NCBI GenBank assembly: GCA_035294265.1
Contig: DATGLK010000094.1
Location: forward strand, 1-52,904
DNA: 52,904 bases
DNA from: Candidatus Binataceae bacterium
GTDB taxonomy: Bacteria; Desulfobacterota; Binatia; Binatales; Binataceae
Direction: 5' to 3'
The notes beneath the pieces were generated by a model. The model was not told the origin of the DNA, made no database searches, and saw only the letters and a program-made list of their open reading frames with translations. The position numbers and the translations under genes were made by a program. Numbering within the stretch: position 1 is the first letter of the stretch; each line of letters opens with the position of its first letter. Shown one piece after another: positions 7,376 through 15,947 of the stretch.

Positions 7376-9390
7376 CTCGCTTGGCGGTGAGTTGTTTGGC
7401 CCTGGCAGGCTGGGTCAAGAGTGCTTCCGGCTCGCGTGCTCCGGCCCATGATTGGAGGAGCCTGGAGCGACAAATCAGAAAGGATCAACCGTTGCGCGCA
7501 GGGCGCGGCGGTGGCCGGTACGTCGCGCTTGGGCGAATTGGGCTTTTTCACCCGATCTTGGCTCTAGCGGTAATGGGGGGCTTGATAGCTGGCCGTGCCG
7601 GCGCGCAGGTTACCAGCGCGCCGCCCGTGGCGCCAACCCAGAACAAGCTCAGCCTAACGGTGCGCAGCCGCGATGCCGACCGTTACGAGTATGGCGACCG
7701 GCTTTTGTCGGTACCGCAAATATTGAAGGATCAATGGAACTGGGCACATGCTCTTCCCGAGGAATCACTGAACGATCTCAATTATTTGCGCACTTTTGAT
7801 CCGCGCGTAGCGCGCATGACCCTCAATGAAGCGGTATATTGGGCGCTTAAAAACAATCCGCAAGTCGAAGTCGGACGGCTCAACCCGCTGGCCGCGGTAG
7901 AAGCGGTCAAGCAGGCGGCGGCGGCGTTTGATCCGCGCTTGCTCGCCAACGGCGAGCGCTTGCAATCCTACATACCGATCACAAGTGCGTTGGATACAGT
8001 CAATACCGTTACCAAGCAGCCGGATCTAGGGTTATCCACTAATCAATGGCAATGGAATTTCGCCATCAATAAGCTTTTGGCCTCGAGTAACGGTGTACTT
8101 AGTGTGCTGTTCAACAATAGCCGCATCAATGGGAATAATTTCTTTGAGTCGGTGCGACCCTTTTATGTTCCCACTTTGACGCTCTCGCTTACCCAACCCT
8201 TGTTGCGGGCGTTTGGCTGGAAATTCGCTACCATCAATGTACGCCTGGCGCACTCCGCGTTGCGCCAGGCCCAGTTCAATTATGAACAAACTCTTCAGGA
8301 CCTCGTGTACAAAGTGGCGACCGACTATTGGGCCGTGGTTCTGGCGCGCGATCAATTGAAGGTCGCCGAACAAACCGTGGCCTTCTATGACGATCTGGTC
8401 CGTGACAACATGGCACAGCTAAAGGTCGGTACACTGGCGCCGCTGGATGTACGTGAGGCGCAAGCCGCGGCCGAAACTGCGCAGGCCAACCTGTTCTCCG
8501 CCCGCGCCGTCCTGGGCAACGCTGAAATCGTGCTGGCCCAGGATGTCATGCTCAACAATGCCGACTCGTTCCTTCCCCGCACCATCGAACCGATCGATCA
8601 CCCCAACCCGGATGAATCGATGGTGGCTGAAGAAGAGCATTCTCTGGAAGATGGGTTTGCGCACTTGCCCTCGCTGGCGGCCGCGCGCGCGGCGATCTCC
8701 AGCGCGGCAATTAACGTTCAGTACATGGATAATCAGATGCTGCCCTCGCTGACCTTGGGAAGCCAGGTTTCCCTTACCTCCCAGGCCGGCGAGCTGGTGT
8801 GCAATCCGCCGCTCGGCGCGTCCAGCAGCACCGTGTTTAACTGCACTACGATTCCGGGGGTGGCATTCAACGGCGAAACCCTGCCGGAGTATCGCGGTGG
8901 ATATGGTACGGCGCTCAGCCAAATGTTCTCTTTTAGATATCTGACGTATATTTTTTCTCTCAATTTCGAAATGCCCGCCGACGACGCCTATCTGCGGGCC
9001 ATGGTGGCGCAAGCGCGCATGCAGGCTACTCAATTGCATCGACAATACCAGGCGGCGGTCGATCAGATGGTGGTAAACGTGCGCTCGGCGGTGGCTAATG
9101 TGGCCGCGGACATTCAAACCGTCAAAGCCAGCCGGGCGCGTAGCGCGTACGCTCGTGCCGCCTTTTATGACGAACAAAAGCTTTTTGCCAACGGCATGGC
9201 GACTACGCACGATCTGATCCAGTACCAAACCGAGGACGCCACGGTAGAGGCCAACGAATTGCAAGCCGAGATTAATCTGGAAGACGCCAAGCTAGCACTG
9301 CGTCATGCCAACGGGAACCTGCTACGCCAGTTCAGGGTGGATTTTCACTTAAGCCCGCCACCCCCGCGTCCCTGGTACGACACCTTTTAG
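7357..9390 (+). CDS. TolC-family outer-membrane efflux/secretion channel, second copy
   Basis: Second OEP-family channel, clearly a paralogue of its upstream neighbour: both share the DxYEY-like preamble, the SLPQILxxQW-type and NYLRTFD-type stretches, LNEAVYWALKNNPQV, the VGTLAPLDVREAQ hallmark, a loop with two cysteines (VCNPP and FNCTT) and GMATTHDLIQYQ. It is 677 residues from the ATG at 7357, which overlaps the previous gene by 19 bp. A TTG at 7492 preceded by AAAGGA (7479-7484) is an alternative start that would place a signal peptide (HPILALAVMGGLIAGRAGA) at the N-terminus; the longer form has two hydrophobic segments. No inner-membrane pump or adaptor gene is nearby, so the partner is unknown. 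Confidence 0.9.
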   Translation: MVRPFLARLAVSCLALAGWVKSASGSRAPAHDWRSLERQIRKDQPLRAGRGGGRYVALGRIGLFHPILALAVMGGLIAGRAGAQVTSAPPVAPTQNKLSLTVRSRDADRYEYGDRLLSVPQILKDQWNWAHALPEESLNDLNYLRTFDPRVARMTLNEAVYWALKNNPQVEVGRLNPLAAVEAVKQAAAAFDPRLLANGERLQSYIPITSALDTVNTVTKQPDLGLSTNQWQWNFAINKLLASSNGVLSVLFNNSRINGNNFFESVRPFYVPTLTLSLTQPLLRAFGWKFATINVRLAHSALRQAQFNYEQTLQDLVYKVATDYWAVVLARDQLKVAEQTVAFYDDLVRDNMAQLKVGTLAPLDVREAQAAAETAQANLFSARAVLGNAEIVLAQDVMLNNADSFLPRTIEPIDHPNPDESMVAEEEHSLEDGFAHLPSLAAARAAISSAAINVQYMDNQMLPSLTLGSQVSLTSQAGELVCNPPLGASSSTVFNCTTIPGVAFNGETLPEYRGGYGTALSQMFSFRYLTYIFSLNFEMPADDAYLRAMVAQARMQATQLHRQYQAAVDQMVVNVRSAVANVAADIQTVKASRARSAYARAAFYDEQKLFANGMATTHDLIQYQTEDATVEANELQAEINLEDAKLALRHANGNLLRQFRVDFHLSPPPPRPWYDTF

Positions 9391-9499
9391 AAACTCAGGG
9401 GGTCATGCCGGTCGCTCGCGGGGGAGGCTACACGGCATAGTTGATTGATTTGCCGCCGTGCCGCACTGATAATACGCCCAGCTTGTCGGAAAGCTCGGG

Positions 9500-10003
9500 G
9501 TGTCGATGTTCTTTGCGATTTTTCCAATCTTGACGCTCGTCGTCGTGCTGATTCATCTGCTTATTACGTCGGCATACCGCGCCGGATGGCCGGCGATCGC
9601 CAGGATTGTGCTGCGCGATGCGCTAGTGATCAGCGTCGGAGTGGAAGGGCTATTCGCCTTCTACGGCCACGCGTTCATGAGCGCTGAAGTTTCTCGCTCG
9701 ATCGGCTGGGCGCCCAGCCCCTTCGAATTTGAAGTCGCGATAGCCAATCTGGCGATCGGAACCTTGGGAATCTTGTGCTGGTGGTTCGAAGGGAGCTTCT
9801 GGCTGGCCACGATTGTCGCGACGACGGTCTGGTTATGGGGCGATGCGGTCGGCCATCTCCGACATATTATGGTCGCCCATAACTACGCGCCCAACAACGC
9901 GGGCGGGGCGTTGTACAGCGATCTCATTCTTCCCACCGTCTTGATCGCGCTGGGCCTATGGGTGCGCACAAGCAGCGTGCGGCCGGCAAAACCCGGATTT
10001 TGA
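9500..10003 (+). CDS. Small multi-pass membrane protein (DUF6790-like)
   Basis: Integral membrane protein of 167 residues with about four hydrophobic segments: FFAIFPILTLVVVLIHLLI, a central one around ALVISVGVEGLFAFYGHAF, IANLAIGTLGILCWWF with LATIVATTVWLWG, and LILPTVLIALGLWV. Conserved polar residues lie between them: GHLRHIMVAHNYAPNNAGG, with several His and Asn. This pattern resembles proteins annotated as DUF6790, whose function is unknown to me. The GTG at 9500 is followed by ATG at 9506; either may be used. It converges with the amidohydrolase gene, their stops being 9 bp apart. Confidence 0.8.
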   Translation: MSMFFAIFPILTLVVVLIHLLITSAYRAGWPAIARIVLRDALVISVGVEGLFAFYGHAFMSAEVSRSIGWAPSPFEFEVAIANLAIGTLGILCWWFEGSFWLATIVATTVWLWGDAVGHLRHIMVAHNYAPNNAGGALYSDLILPTVLIALGLWVRTSSVRPAKPGF

Positions 10004-10012
10004 AAAAGGCCG

Positions 10013-11017
10013 TTACGCCAGCTTGAACATACGGCGGGGGTTGTGATCGACGATCGCCTCAAGCTGCGAGGACGGCAGTCCGGCGGCGTGGAGCACCGCC
10101 AGCGGAGTATCCGTCCCGGGCGGAAAAGGCCAGTCGCTGCCCAGGACGACGCGCTCAAGGCCCACGCTGTCGATCAGAAAGCGCAGCACGTGGGGCTGAT
10201 GGAGCAGGGTGTCGAAATAGCATCGGGGGAAGTAAGCCGACGGCGCCTGTCGCGCAAGATCGCCCTCGGCCGCGCGATCCATTCGCCCATGCATGTGATC
10301 CAGCCGGCCGCTGAGGTAGGGCAACAGGCCGCCGCCATGAGGCAGGATAAACTGCAAAGCCGGAAAGCGGTCCAGGGTGCCGGAAAAGATTAACGAGCTT
10401 AGCGCCAGCGTGGTGTCGTAAGTGAATTGCACTACCTGGGTCAGGGTCCAGCGGCGGGTACGCGGCGGCGGCACGGGCTCGGTGGGATGGATGAACACCG
10501 GTACGCCCAACTGGCTGACCGCGCTCCAAAACTCATCGAGCGGGACCTCGCCCAGGTTGACCCCGAGGACGTTGGCTGCAACCAACAGGCCCACCGCGCC
10601 CAGCTCGCGCACCGCTCGCGTAGCCTCGCGGGCGGCGGTGCCAGGGTCTTGCAAAGGGGCCGAAGCGAGAAAGGAAAAGCGCGTGGGATGGCGCGAGCAG
10701 ACCCGGGCCAGGCAATCATTCATCAGCCGATGCCAGGCCTCGCCTTTGGCGGGCGCCAGCCCATAACCCATCAGGTCGGACCACACCGAGAGCACTTGGC
10801 GGTCAACGCCGGCGGCCAAAAAACTCTCGATGCGCGCCGCTTCCTCTTCCATCAGGCGGGGCACGAACGGGCGCAGGCGCAGCCCCGACTCGAAGCTCAA
10901 GCTTGGACATACGGGTGAACCACCGGGCGCCACCGCGATACCGTACTCGGCGCCACGAAAACGCAGCACTTCCAGGACGCCAGGCGGAACATAATGGGCA
11001 TGTACGTCGATTGGCAT
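10013..11017 (-). CDS. Metal-dependent amidohydrolase, ACMSD-like (amidohydrolase_2) family
   Basis: TIM-barrel hydrolase/decarboxylase related to aminocarboxymuconate-semialdehyde decarboxylase and 5-carboxyvanillate-type decarboxylases. Metal-binding residues are visible in order: HxH at the first strand (DVHAHYVPP, residues 4-12), His in VPVFIHPTEP (about 172-181), His in FILPHGGGL (about 227) and Asp in VLGSDWPFPP (about 288-297). The length of 334 residues is typical. It lies 37 bp downstream of the FAD oxidase on the same strand, so the two may form an operon acting on one aromatic or cyclic compound. Substrate cannot be deduced from sequence; both hydrolysis and non-oxidative decarboxylation occur in this family. 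Confidence 0.88.
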   Translation of the reverse strand: MPIDVHAHYVPPGVLEVLRFRGAEYGIAVAPGGSPVCPSLSFESGLRLRPFVPRLMEEEAARIESFLAAGVDRQVLSVWSDLMGYGLAPAKGEAWHRLMNDCLARVCSRHPTRFSFLASAPLQDPGTAAREATRAVRELGAVGLLVAANVLGVNLGEVPLDEFWSAVSQLGVPVFIHPTEPVPPPRTRRWTLTQVVQFTYDTTLALSSLIFSGTLDRFPALQFILPHGGGLLPYLSGRLDHMHGRMDRAAEGDLARQAPSAYFPRCYFDTLLHQPHVLRFLIDSVGLERVVLGSDWPFPPGTDTPLAVLHAAGLPSSQLEAIVDHNPRRMFKLA

Positions 11018-11054
11018 GGAGCAATGCTAGCGCAAGACGCTGGGTCGGTCGCGT

Positions 11055-12587
11055 TCAGGCCGGGGTGATCGCCTCGGGAAAGTCGAAGACCAGGGTCGGG
11101 TCAACGACGGCCTTGATATTCTGGAGCCGGGGCAGATTGCTGCCGTAATATTCCTGGGCCCAGTCGGTGAGCGAGGGATCGATGAAGTTCTGGTAGGCTC
11201 CGCCGCCAGCGTAGGGCGTCATCGCCTGATAGAAGTCGCTCTGCCAGGCCAGGTTGGCCTCCACCGTGGCGGGCGCGTCGGCGCCGCTCCAGCTAAGCGC
11301 AATTGTCATCAGCCAATCGCTGTCACGATGGACGAAGGCGGTCGCGTCGGCGGCCGGAATATTTATCTGCCCGCCGGTTTGAAACAGCACCAGGTCAGCG
11401 CCGACCGAAGTTCCGGGCCATCGCCGTGCCCATTGCAATGCGGTGGCGATCGCGGCTGAGCTGGGCGGGCCGACGAAAAATCGCGAGCGTTCCTGGTATT
11501 CCGCTGGCTTGCCCGGAGTTGCCAGAAAATTTATCTGCGCATCCCAGTAGCTCATCTGATTGATAGTTGACTGGGTGGGCTCGGCCACCGCATAGACCGG
11601 CTGGAGAATATCGGCCAGATCGCCGGGCGTGCCCACTAGTTGGCCGAGCAATCTGACCGTGACGTCCTGGCCCGCGGCGATTTCCTGTGGAGTAATCGCG
11701 TCGAGCTGGACGCGGCTGCCCAAGGTTGTCGGCGCGGTCTGCAACGCCGCCAGCAACGCGGCGTAAACCGCGTCGGGGCGGGCGCTCCAGCTCAGGCTGA
11801 AGACAGTCAGGCTGGAGGGGACGGGAAAGGTTTGCAAGCTGAAAGAGGTGTTGATACCGAAATTGCCGCCCCCGCCGCCTTGGCACGCCCAAAAAAGATC
11901 TTCTTGCGGGCTGGGGATGAGAATTTGGCCGTCGGCGGTCACGATCTCGGTGGCCACCAGTTGATCGCAGCCCAAAGCGTGCGCCCGCATGTTGAACCCA
12001 ATGCCGCCCCCGAGCAGAAAGCCGGCCGCGCCAACCGTGGGACAACGGCCGTGGGTGATTGCGACTCCCAACGGCTGCAGCGCCTGATACAACGCGCTGT
12101 TGAGCACGCCTCCGCCGATCGTAACGATCCCGCTGCCGCTGTCGTATTGAATCTGGTTGATAAGCTTCAGATCGATCATCAAGCCGTTGGTAGTCGAATA
12201 ACCGGCGTAGGAATGGCCGCCCGAGCGAGCCACCAGCGGGATATCATTTTGGCGGGCCCACAGAATCGCCTGTGACACGTCCTGGGCGCTCAGACAGCGA
12301 GCGATTCCAGCCGGAAGCGTTGCGGCATAACGCAAGTTGTTAGGCATCGCCAACGCGGCAAAGCCGGGATCGCCGGGGCGTAGCACGGGCCCCGAGATGC
12401 GTTGGGCCAACTCTTGCCAGGCGCGAGCATTGGCGCTGGTGCTGCTGCCGCCGGAGCAGCCGAAGTCCAGCAGGCTTAAGCCTACCCCGACTCCGGCTAC
12501 GGCGCGCATCGAATGCGACAGGAACTGCCGCCGGCTGAGGGGGTATCCGAAACCCGTGAATTTCGCTCCGAAGCTGCCTACGGCCAT
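11055..12587 (-). CDS. Tat-exported FAD-linked oxidase, berberine-bridge-enzyme type
   Basis: Oxidase of the FAD_binding_4 plus BBE family; such enzymes oxidise sugars, alkaloids or polyphenols with O2. A twin-arginine motif (LSRRQFLSH, residues 18-26) precedes a hydrophobic stretch ending in LLDFGCSGG, so the product is exported folded by Tat and may be lipidated at that cysteine. The FAD domain has VARSGGHSYAGYS, where the His is the usual covalent flavin attachment site, and GRCPTVGAAG, whose Cys is the second covalent site, followed by FLLGGGIGFN. The C-terminal BBE motif is AYQNFIDPSLTDWAQEYYG. Both flavin-linking residues are present, so a bicovalent enzyme is expected. Length 510 is normal. 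Substrate unknown. Confidence 0.88.
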   Translation of the reverse strand: MAVGSFGAKFTGFGYPLSRRQFLSHSMRAVAGVGVGLSLLDFGCSGGSSTSANARAWQELAQRISGPVLRPGDPGFAALAMPNNLRYAATLPAGIARCLSAQDVSQAILWARQNDIPLVARSGGHSYAGYSTTNGLMIDLKLINQIQYDSGSGIVTIGGGVLNSALYQALQPLGVAITHGRCPTVGAAGFLLGGGIGFNMRAHALGCDQLVATEIVTADGQILIPSPQEDLFWACQGGGGGNFGINTSFSLQTFPVPSSLTVFSLSWSARPDAVYAALLAALQTAPTTLGSRVQLDAITPQEIAAGQDVTVRLLGQLVGTPGDLADILQPVYAVAEPTQSTINQMSYWDAQINFLATPGKPAEYQERSRFFVGPPSSAAIATALQWARRWPGTSVGADLVLFQTGGQINIPAADATAFVHRDSDWLMTIALSWSGADAPATVEANLAWQSDFYQAMTPYAGGGAYQNFIDPSLTDWAQEYYGSNLPRLQNIKAVVDPTLVFDFPEAITPA

Positions 12588-12779
12588 CGCGCGATGCGAG
12601 CGGGCGCTGTGACTTGACTAACGCGTGTTACGCCATTTTCCATATGAAAATCCCGGCTCAAGGTAATAGATGACGGCTGGTAAGAAAAGGCCGGACCCGA
12701 CCCGAATGGCAGGTTCGTGCGCGGCTCCTCGGAGGCCGGCGACCCCCGAGAAGATTGGGGACCGAGAGGCCACCTTTAC

Positions 12780-12841
12780 GCGGGGCGCTGCTTTCAAGAG
12801 TGCCTACCGGGCCTCGCCGGACTCGTTGTTCAGCACCCCGC
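12780..12841 (+). repeat. Repeat element copy A (inverted-repeat ended, ~62 bp)
   Basis: Left arm GCGGGGCGC (12780-12788) and right arm GCACCCCGC (12833-12841) are inverted with one mismatch. The interior shares TTTCAAG-GTG and CTCGCCGGACT with copies at 17420-17480 and 18064-18127, in the same orientation. It lies in the 293 bp non-coding gap between the FAD oxidase and the 3' end of nrdJ, about 40 bp beyond the nrdJ stop, where a transcript of nrdJ would fold it into a hairpin. The rest of that gap shows nothing I can name. Arms differ from copies B and C at a matching position, which hints at an older copy. Confidence 0.65.
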
Positions 12842-12880
12842 TAATGGTGTTTGCGTATCAGCGATCCGGCGCGCGCGCCC

Positions 12881-14608
12881 TTACACCGAGCATTCCCGGC
12901 AATCCGGCGTTTCGCTGTCGTCTACGATGTTCAGCGTCTGCCCCGGACGCGAGCCGTAGCGGTAGATGGTTACGCCCTTGAGATGCAGCTCGTGTGCCCT
13001 CAGGAAGATTTCTCGCACCGATTGAGGGCTGGCATCGGTGGGCAAATTCACCGTCTTCGAAACCGCGGCGTCGACGTGCTCCTGGAAAGCGGCCTGCATC
13101 AGCAAGTGAAATTCCGGTTCGATCTCCAGCGCCACCGGAAACCGCCGTTTGAGTTCCTCCGCGATTGCAGTTCCGCTCAGCGCCCCGGTTTGGCGCACCA
13201 AGGCCATCGCTGTGTCACCGACCGGGCCGAGGCGCTTGAGCTCCCGCTCCACGGCGCCGTTCACCTCGGCGAATTTCTGGCCTTCGAGGATTCGTCGCGT
13301 GGTTGCCAGGGCGAAGAACGGTTCGATGCCGCCCGAGGCGCCGGCGATTATGCCGATCGTTCCCGTGGGTGCCACGCAGGTGACCGTGGCATTGCGCATC
13401 GCCTGGTAGCCGCGCGCGCGCCAGAGGCTGGCCTCGAATGCCGGGAACGAACCCCGCAGTTGCCCCAGTTCCGCGGATACCTCGCGCGCGATCCGGCTGA
13501 CGAACTGGGCGATTTCTCCGCCCAGCTCTACGCCTTGCCGCGAATTGTAAGGCACTCCAATGGCGGCCAGAAGGTCGGCCAGCCCCATGACCCCTAGGCC
13601 GATCTTACGCGTGTTCACGGTTGCCTGCCGAATCCGCGGCGCCGGATAGTGGCTGGCCTCGATGACATTGTCGAGAAACCTCACGGCGTCTCGGATTGTC
13701 TCGCCCAGCGCATCCCAATTGATCCGGTCACCGGACACGAATTTGCCAAGGTTGATCGAGCCCAGCGTACACGACTCGTAGGGCAGCAGCGGCTGTTCGC
13801 CACAGGGGTTGGTGGCCTCGATTGGGGCAAGCAACGGCAGTGGGTTGCGGCGGTTTATCTCGTCAAGGAAAAGCAGACCCGGATCGCCGCAGCTCCATGC
13901 CGCTTGGGTCAGCCGGTCGAACAGCTTGGCGGCGCCGGCATCGCGCTGGATTCGGCCGGAACGGGGATCTCTCAGAGGAAACGGCGTGCCGGTCCTGAGC
14001 GCCGAGAAGAAGTCATCGGTCACGCCGACCGAGAGGTTGAAATTCTCAAGCCTGCCCGAGCGGCGCTTGGCGTCGATGAATCCGAAGATATCGGGATGAT
14101 CGACGCGCAAAACCGCCATGTTGGCACCCCGCCGCCGCCCCCCGGCGCGGATCACGGCGGTGGAATGGTCGAACAATTCCATGAACGAGACCGGCCCGGA
14201 GCTGATCCCGCCGGTTGAGTGCACCACGTCTCCTCGCGGGCGAAGCCTGCTGAAGGAAAATCCAGTGCCGCCTCCGGTCTGCTGGATTCTGGCCGCGAGC
14301 CCGAGGGTCTCGAAGATGGAGTCCAGGTTGTCTTCGATCGGCAGGACGAAGCAGGCCGCCAACTGGCCGCGGGCAACGCCTGCGTTCATCAGCGTGGGCG
14401 AATTGGGCAGGAACTCAAGCTGCTCGAGCCGTTGGCGAAAGCGCTCGCGCCATAGTTCCGGGTCCTCGCCGAACCGTGTGCAAGGCTCCGCTATCGCCGT
14501 CGCCACCCGGTTGAGCATTCCGGAAACATCCTCGATCTGCCGGCCGCTCTCGTCGCGACGCAAGTAGCGTGCTTCGAGAACGGCCATCGCGGTTTCCGAT
14601 AGGCGCAC
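12881..14608 (-). CDS. nrdJ: Adenosylcobalamin-dependent (class II) ribonucleoside-diphosphate reductase
   Basis: Makes deoxyribonucleotides without oxygen, generating the active-site thiyl radical from coenzyme B12. Conserved parts in order: FLPNSPTLMNAG (67-77), the redox Cys86 in AACFVLP, TGGGTGFSFS (111-120), NPCGE at 267-271 with the catalytic Asn267/Cys269/Glu271 set, Cys280 (redox partner position ESCTLGS), PTGTIGIIAG near 400 and a C-terminal shuttle pair DCRECSV (Cys570, Cys573). At 575 residues it is a short form lacking ATP-cone and other extensions. The start is GTG at 14608 with a strong GGGAGGT at 14617-14623. It diverges from the prs gene across a 289 bp region with a palindrome. 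Allows DNA synthesis under low oxygen. Confidence 0.93.
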   Translation of the reverse strand: MRLSETAMAVLEARYLRRDESGRQIEDVSGMLNRVATAIAEPCTRFGEDPELWRERFRQRLEQLEFLPNSPTLMNAGVARGQLAACFVLPIEDNLDSIFETLGLAARIQQTGGGTGFSFSRLRPRGDVVHSTGGISSGPVSFMELFDHSTAVIRAGGRRRGANMAVLRVDHPDIFGFIDAKRRSGRLENFNLSVGVTDDFFSALRTGTPFPLRDPRSGRIQRDAGAAKLFDRLTQAAWSCGDPGLLFLDEINRRNPLPLLAPIEATNPCGEQPLLPYESCTLGSINLGKFVSGDRINWDALGETIRDAVRFLDNVIEASHYPAPRIRQATVNTRKIGLGVMGLADLLAAIGVPYNSRQGVELGGEIAQFVSRIAREVSAELGQLRGSFPAFEASLWRARGYQAMRNATVTCVAPTGTIGIIAGASGGIEPFFALATTRRILEGQKFAEVNGAVERELKRLGPVGDTAMALVRQTGALSGTAIAEELKRRFPVALEIEPEFHLLMQAAFQEHVDAAVSKTVNLPTDASPQSVREIFLRAHELHLKGVTIYRYGSRPGQTLNIVDDSETPDCRECSV

Positions 14609-14655
14609 GATGCGACCTCCCGCTGCAATAGTCCCTAAACTTTCATGCCCTTATT

Positions 14656-14674
14656 GGAGCACGAACTGTGCTCC
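14656..14674. promoter_or_regulatory. Perfect 7-bp palindrome, candidate operator
   Basis: GGAGCAC (14656-14662), spacer GAACT, GTGCTCC (14668-14674). It lies in the 289 bp region between the divergent nrdJ and prs starts, 48 bp upstream of the nrdJ GTG. Dyads of this size in a divergent promoter region are typical regulator sites. No following T-run, so it is not a terminator. Which protein binds is unknown; it does not match the FNR/ANR box. No clear -10/-35 pair was found around it. Confidence 0.45.
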
Positions 14675-14897
14675 GGCTGGACAGTTCACGCGCCGCTTTT
14701 TAATTGCGGGACCTGGCGCCGCTTCTGCGATAGGCTGGCTCTATTCGAGCCATCTGCCCTGAAACGGCTGGCGCGAAAGGGCACAAGGAGCAGCCCTTCG
14801 CTTGGCTGGTTGGGCGGGAGCCGGCTGGTGTGCCATTTGCTCTGACAGGGTTGCTCGCTTTCGTCGGGTTAAGCCGGCTAGCGGCGAGGCGCTCGAT

Positions 14898-15842
14898 ATG
14901 ATGGATCCGATAATCTTGGCAGGCTTGGCCAACCTTCCGCTTGCCGCGGCCGTGGCGGAGCAGATGGGTTTGACGCTCGCCAACCGGGCGCTGACCCGCT
15001 TTCCCGACAGCGAACTGCACATCGAAGTGCAGGAGAGCGTGCGAAGCCGCGACGTCTACCTGGTTGAGCCGACCGGCCCGCCGGTGGATCAGCGTCTGTT
15101 CGAACTCATGATGCTGGCCGACGCCTGCCGGCGCGCCGGCGCCGCCTGCCTGACCGCAGTGATTCCCTACTTCGGGTATGCCCGCCAGGACCGCCGGGCG
15201 ACCGGCCGCGACCCGGTCGGAGCGCGCCTGGTTGCCGATCTGCTCAAGACCGCCGGGATCCAACGCGTCGTGACAATCGACCTGCACAGCGCCGCGCTCG
15301 AGGGCTTTTTCCCGATGCCCTTGGAGCACCTGAGCGCCGTTGCGCTACTGGCCGACGGCGTGGCCAGCTCGGGCCTGGCAGCCGACGCGGTCATCGTCGC
15401 CCCGGATCTCGGGGCGGTGAAGCTCGCGCAGCGCTACGCGCGGTTGTTAAGGAAGCCCCTCGCGATCGTGAACAAGACGCGCCTGAGCGGCGAGGAAGTC
15501 GAGGCGAGGGGAGTCGTCGGCGAGGTCCGCGGCCGGCCGATTCTGATCATCGACGACATGATTACGACCGGCGCAACGATCGCTGCTGCGGCGGGCGCGC
15601 TAACGGAAGCCGGAGCATCTTCGGATGTGACCGTGGCCGCCACTCACGGCCTGTTCGTCGGCGGGGCGACGCAGCGGCTGAAAGCGCTGGGCGTCAAGCG
15701 ATTTATCGTTACCGACAGCGTGGCGCAGCCGACGAACTTGGGGTTGCCGCTGCAGTTGGTGAGCGTGGCCCCGCTCCTCGGGGAGGCCATCAAGCGGCTG
15801 CACACCGATCGCTCGTTGAGCGACCTGATAACGCACGTCTGA
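14898..15842 (+). CDS. Ribose-phosphate pyrophosphokinase (PRPP synthase) paralogue
   Basis: Transfers pyrophosphate from ATP to ribose 5-phosphate to give PRPP. The 314-residue product shows the family landmarks: FPDSELHIEVQESVRSRDVYLVEPT near the N-terminus, IPYFGYARQDR with the ATP-binding Arg/Gln loop, TIDLHSAALEGFF, and the PRPP-binding loop LIIDDMITTGATI near residue 225. The start is one of two adjacent ATGs at 14898 and 14901, behind GAGG at 14886-14889; the frame is open further upstream but without support. The sequence departs from housekeeping Prs in several places, and its company (nrdJ, phosphoribosyltransferase fusion, hsp20, CBS) is that of the accessory copies in stress clusters, where it is thought to serve nucleotide salvage. 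Divergent from nrdJ. Confidence 0.9.
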   Translation: MMDPIILAGLANLPLAAAVAEQMGLTLANRALTRFPDSELHIEVQESVRSRDVYLVEPTGPPVDQRLFELMMLADACRRAGAACLTAVIPYFGYARQDRRATGRDPVGARLVADLLKTAGIQRVVTIDLHSAALEGFFPMPLEHLSAVALLADGVASSGLAADAVIVAPDLGAVKLAQRYARLLRKPLAIVNKTRLSGEEVEARGVVGEVRGRPILIIDDMITTGATIAAAAGALTEAGASSDVTVAATHGLFVGGATQRLKALGVKRFIVTDSVAQPTNLGLPLQLVSVAPLLGEAIKRLHTDRSLSDLITHV

Positions 15843-15947
15843 GGTAAGCCGGAGCGAGTCGGGGGATCTCATCTATGTGCATCGTGGCCCGCCGCCGACC
15901 GCTTCCCGGCCGAGATTGGCACGCATGATGCGTTTATGAGGTTTGCC

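Noticed and set aside
8419-9264. Long minus-strand open frame opposite the second TolC-like gene
   Set aside because: The plus strand encodes an unmistakable OEP domain; the antisense frame is rich in Arg, His and Gln and has no recognisable motif.
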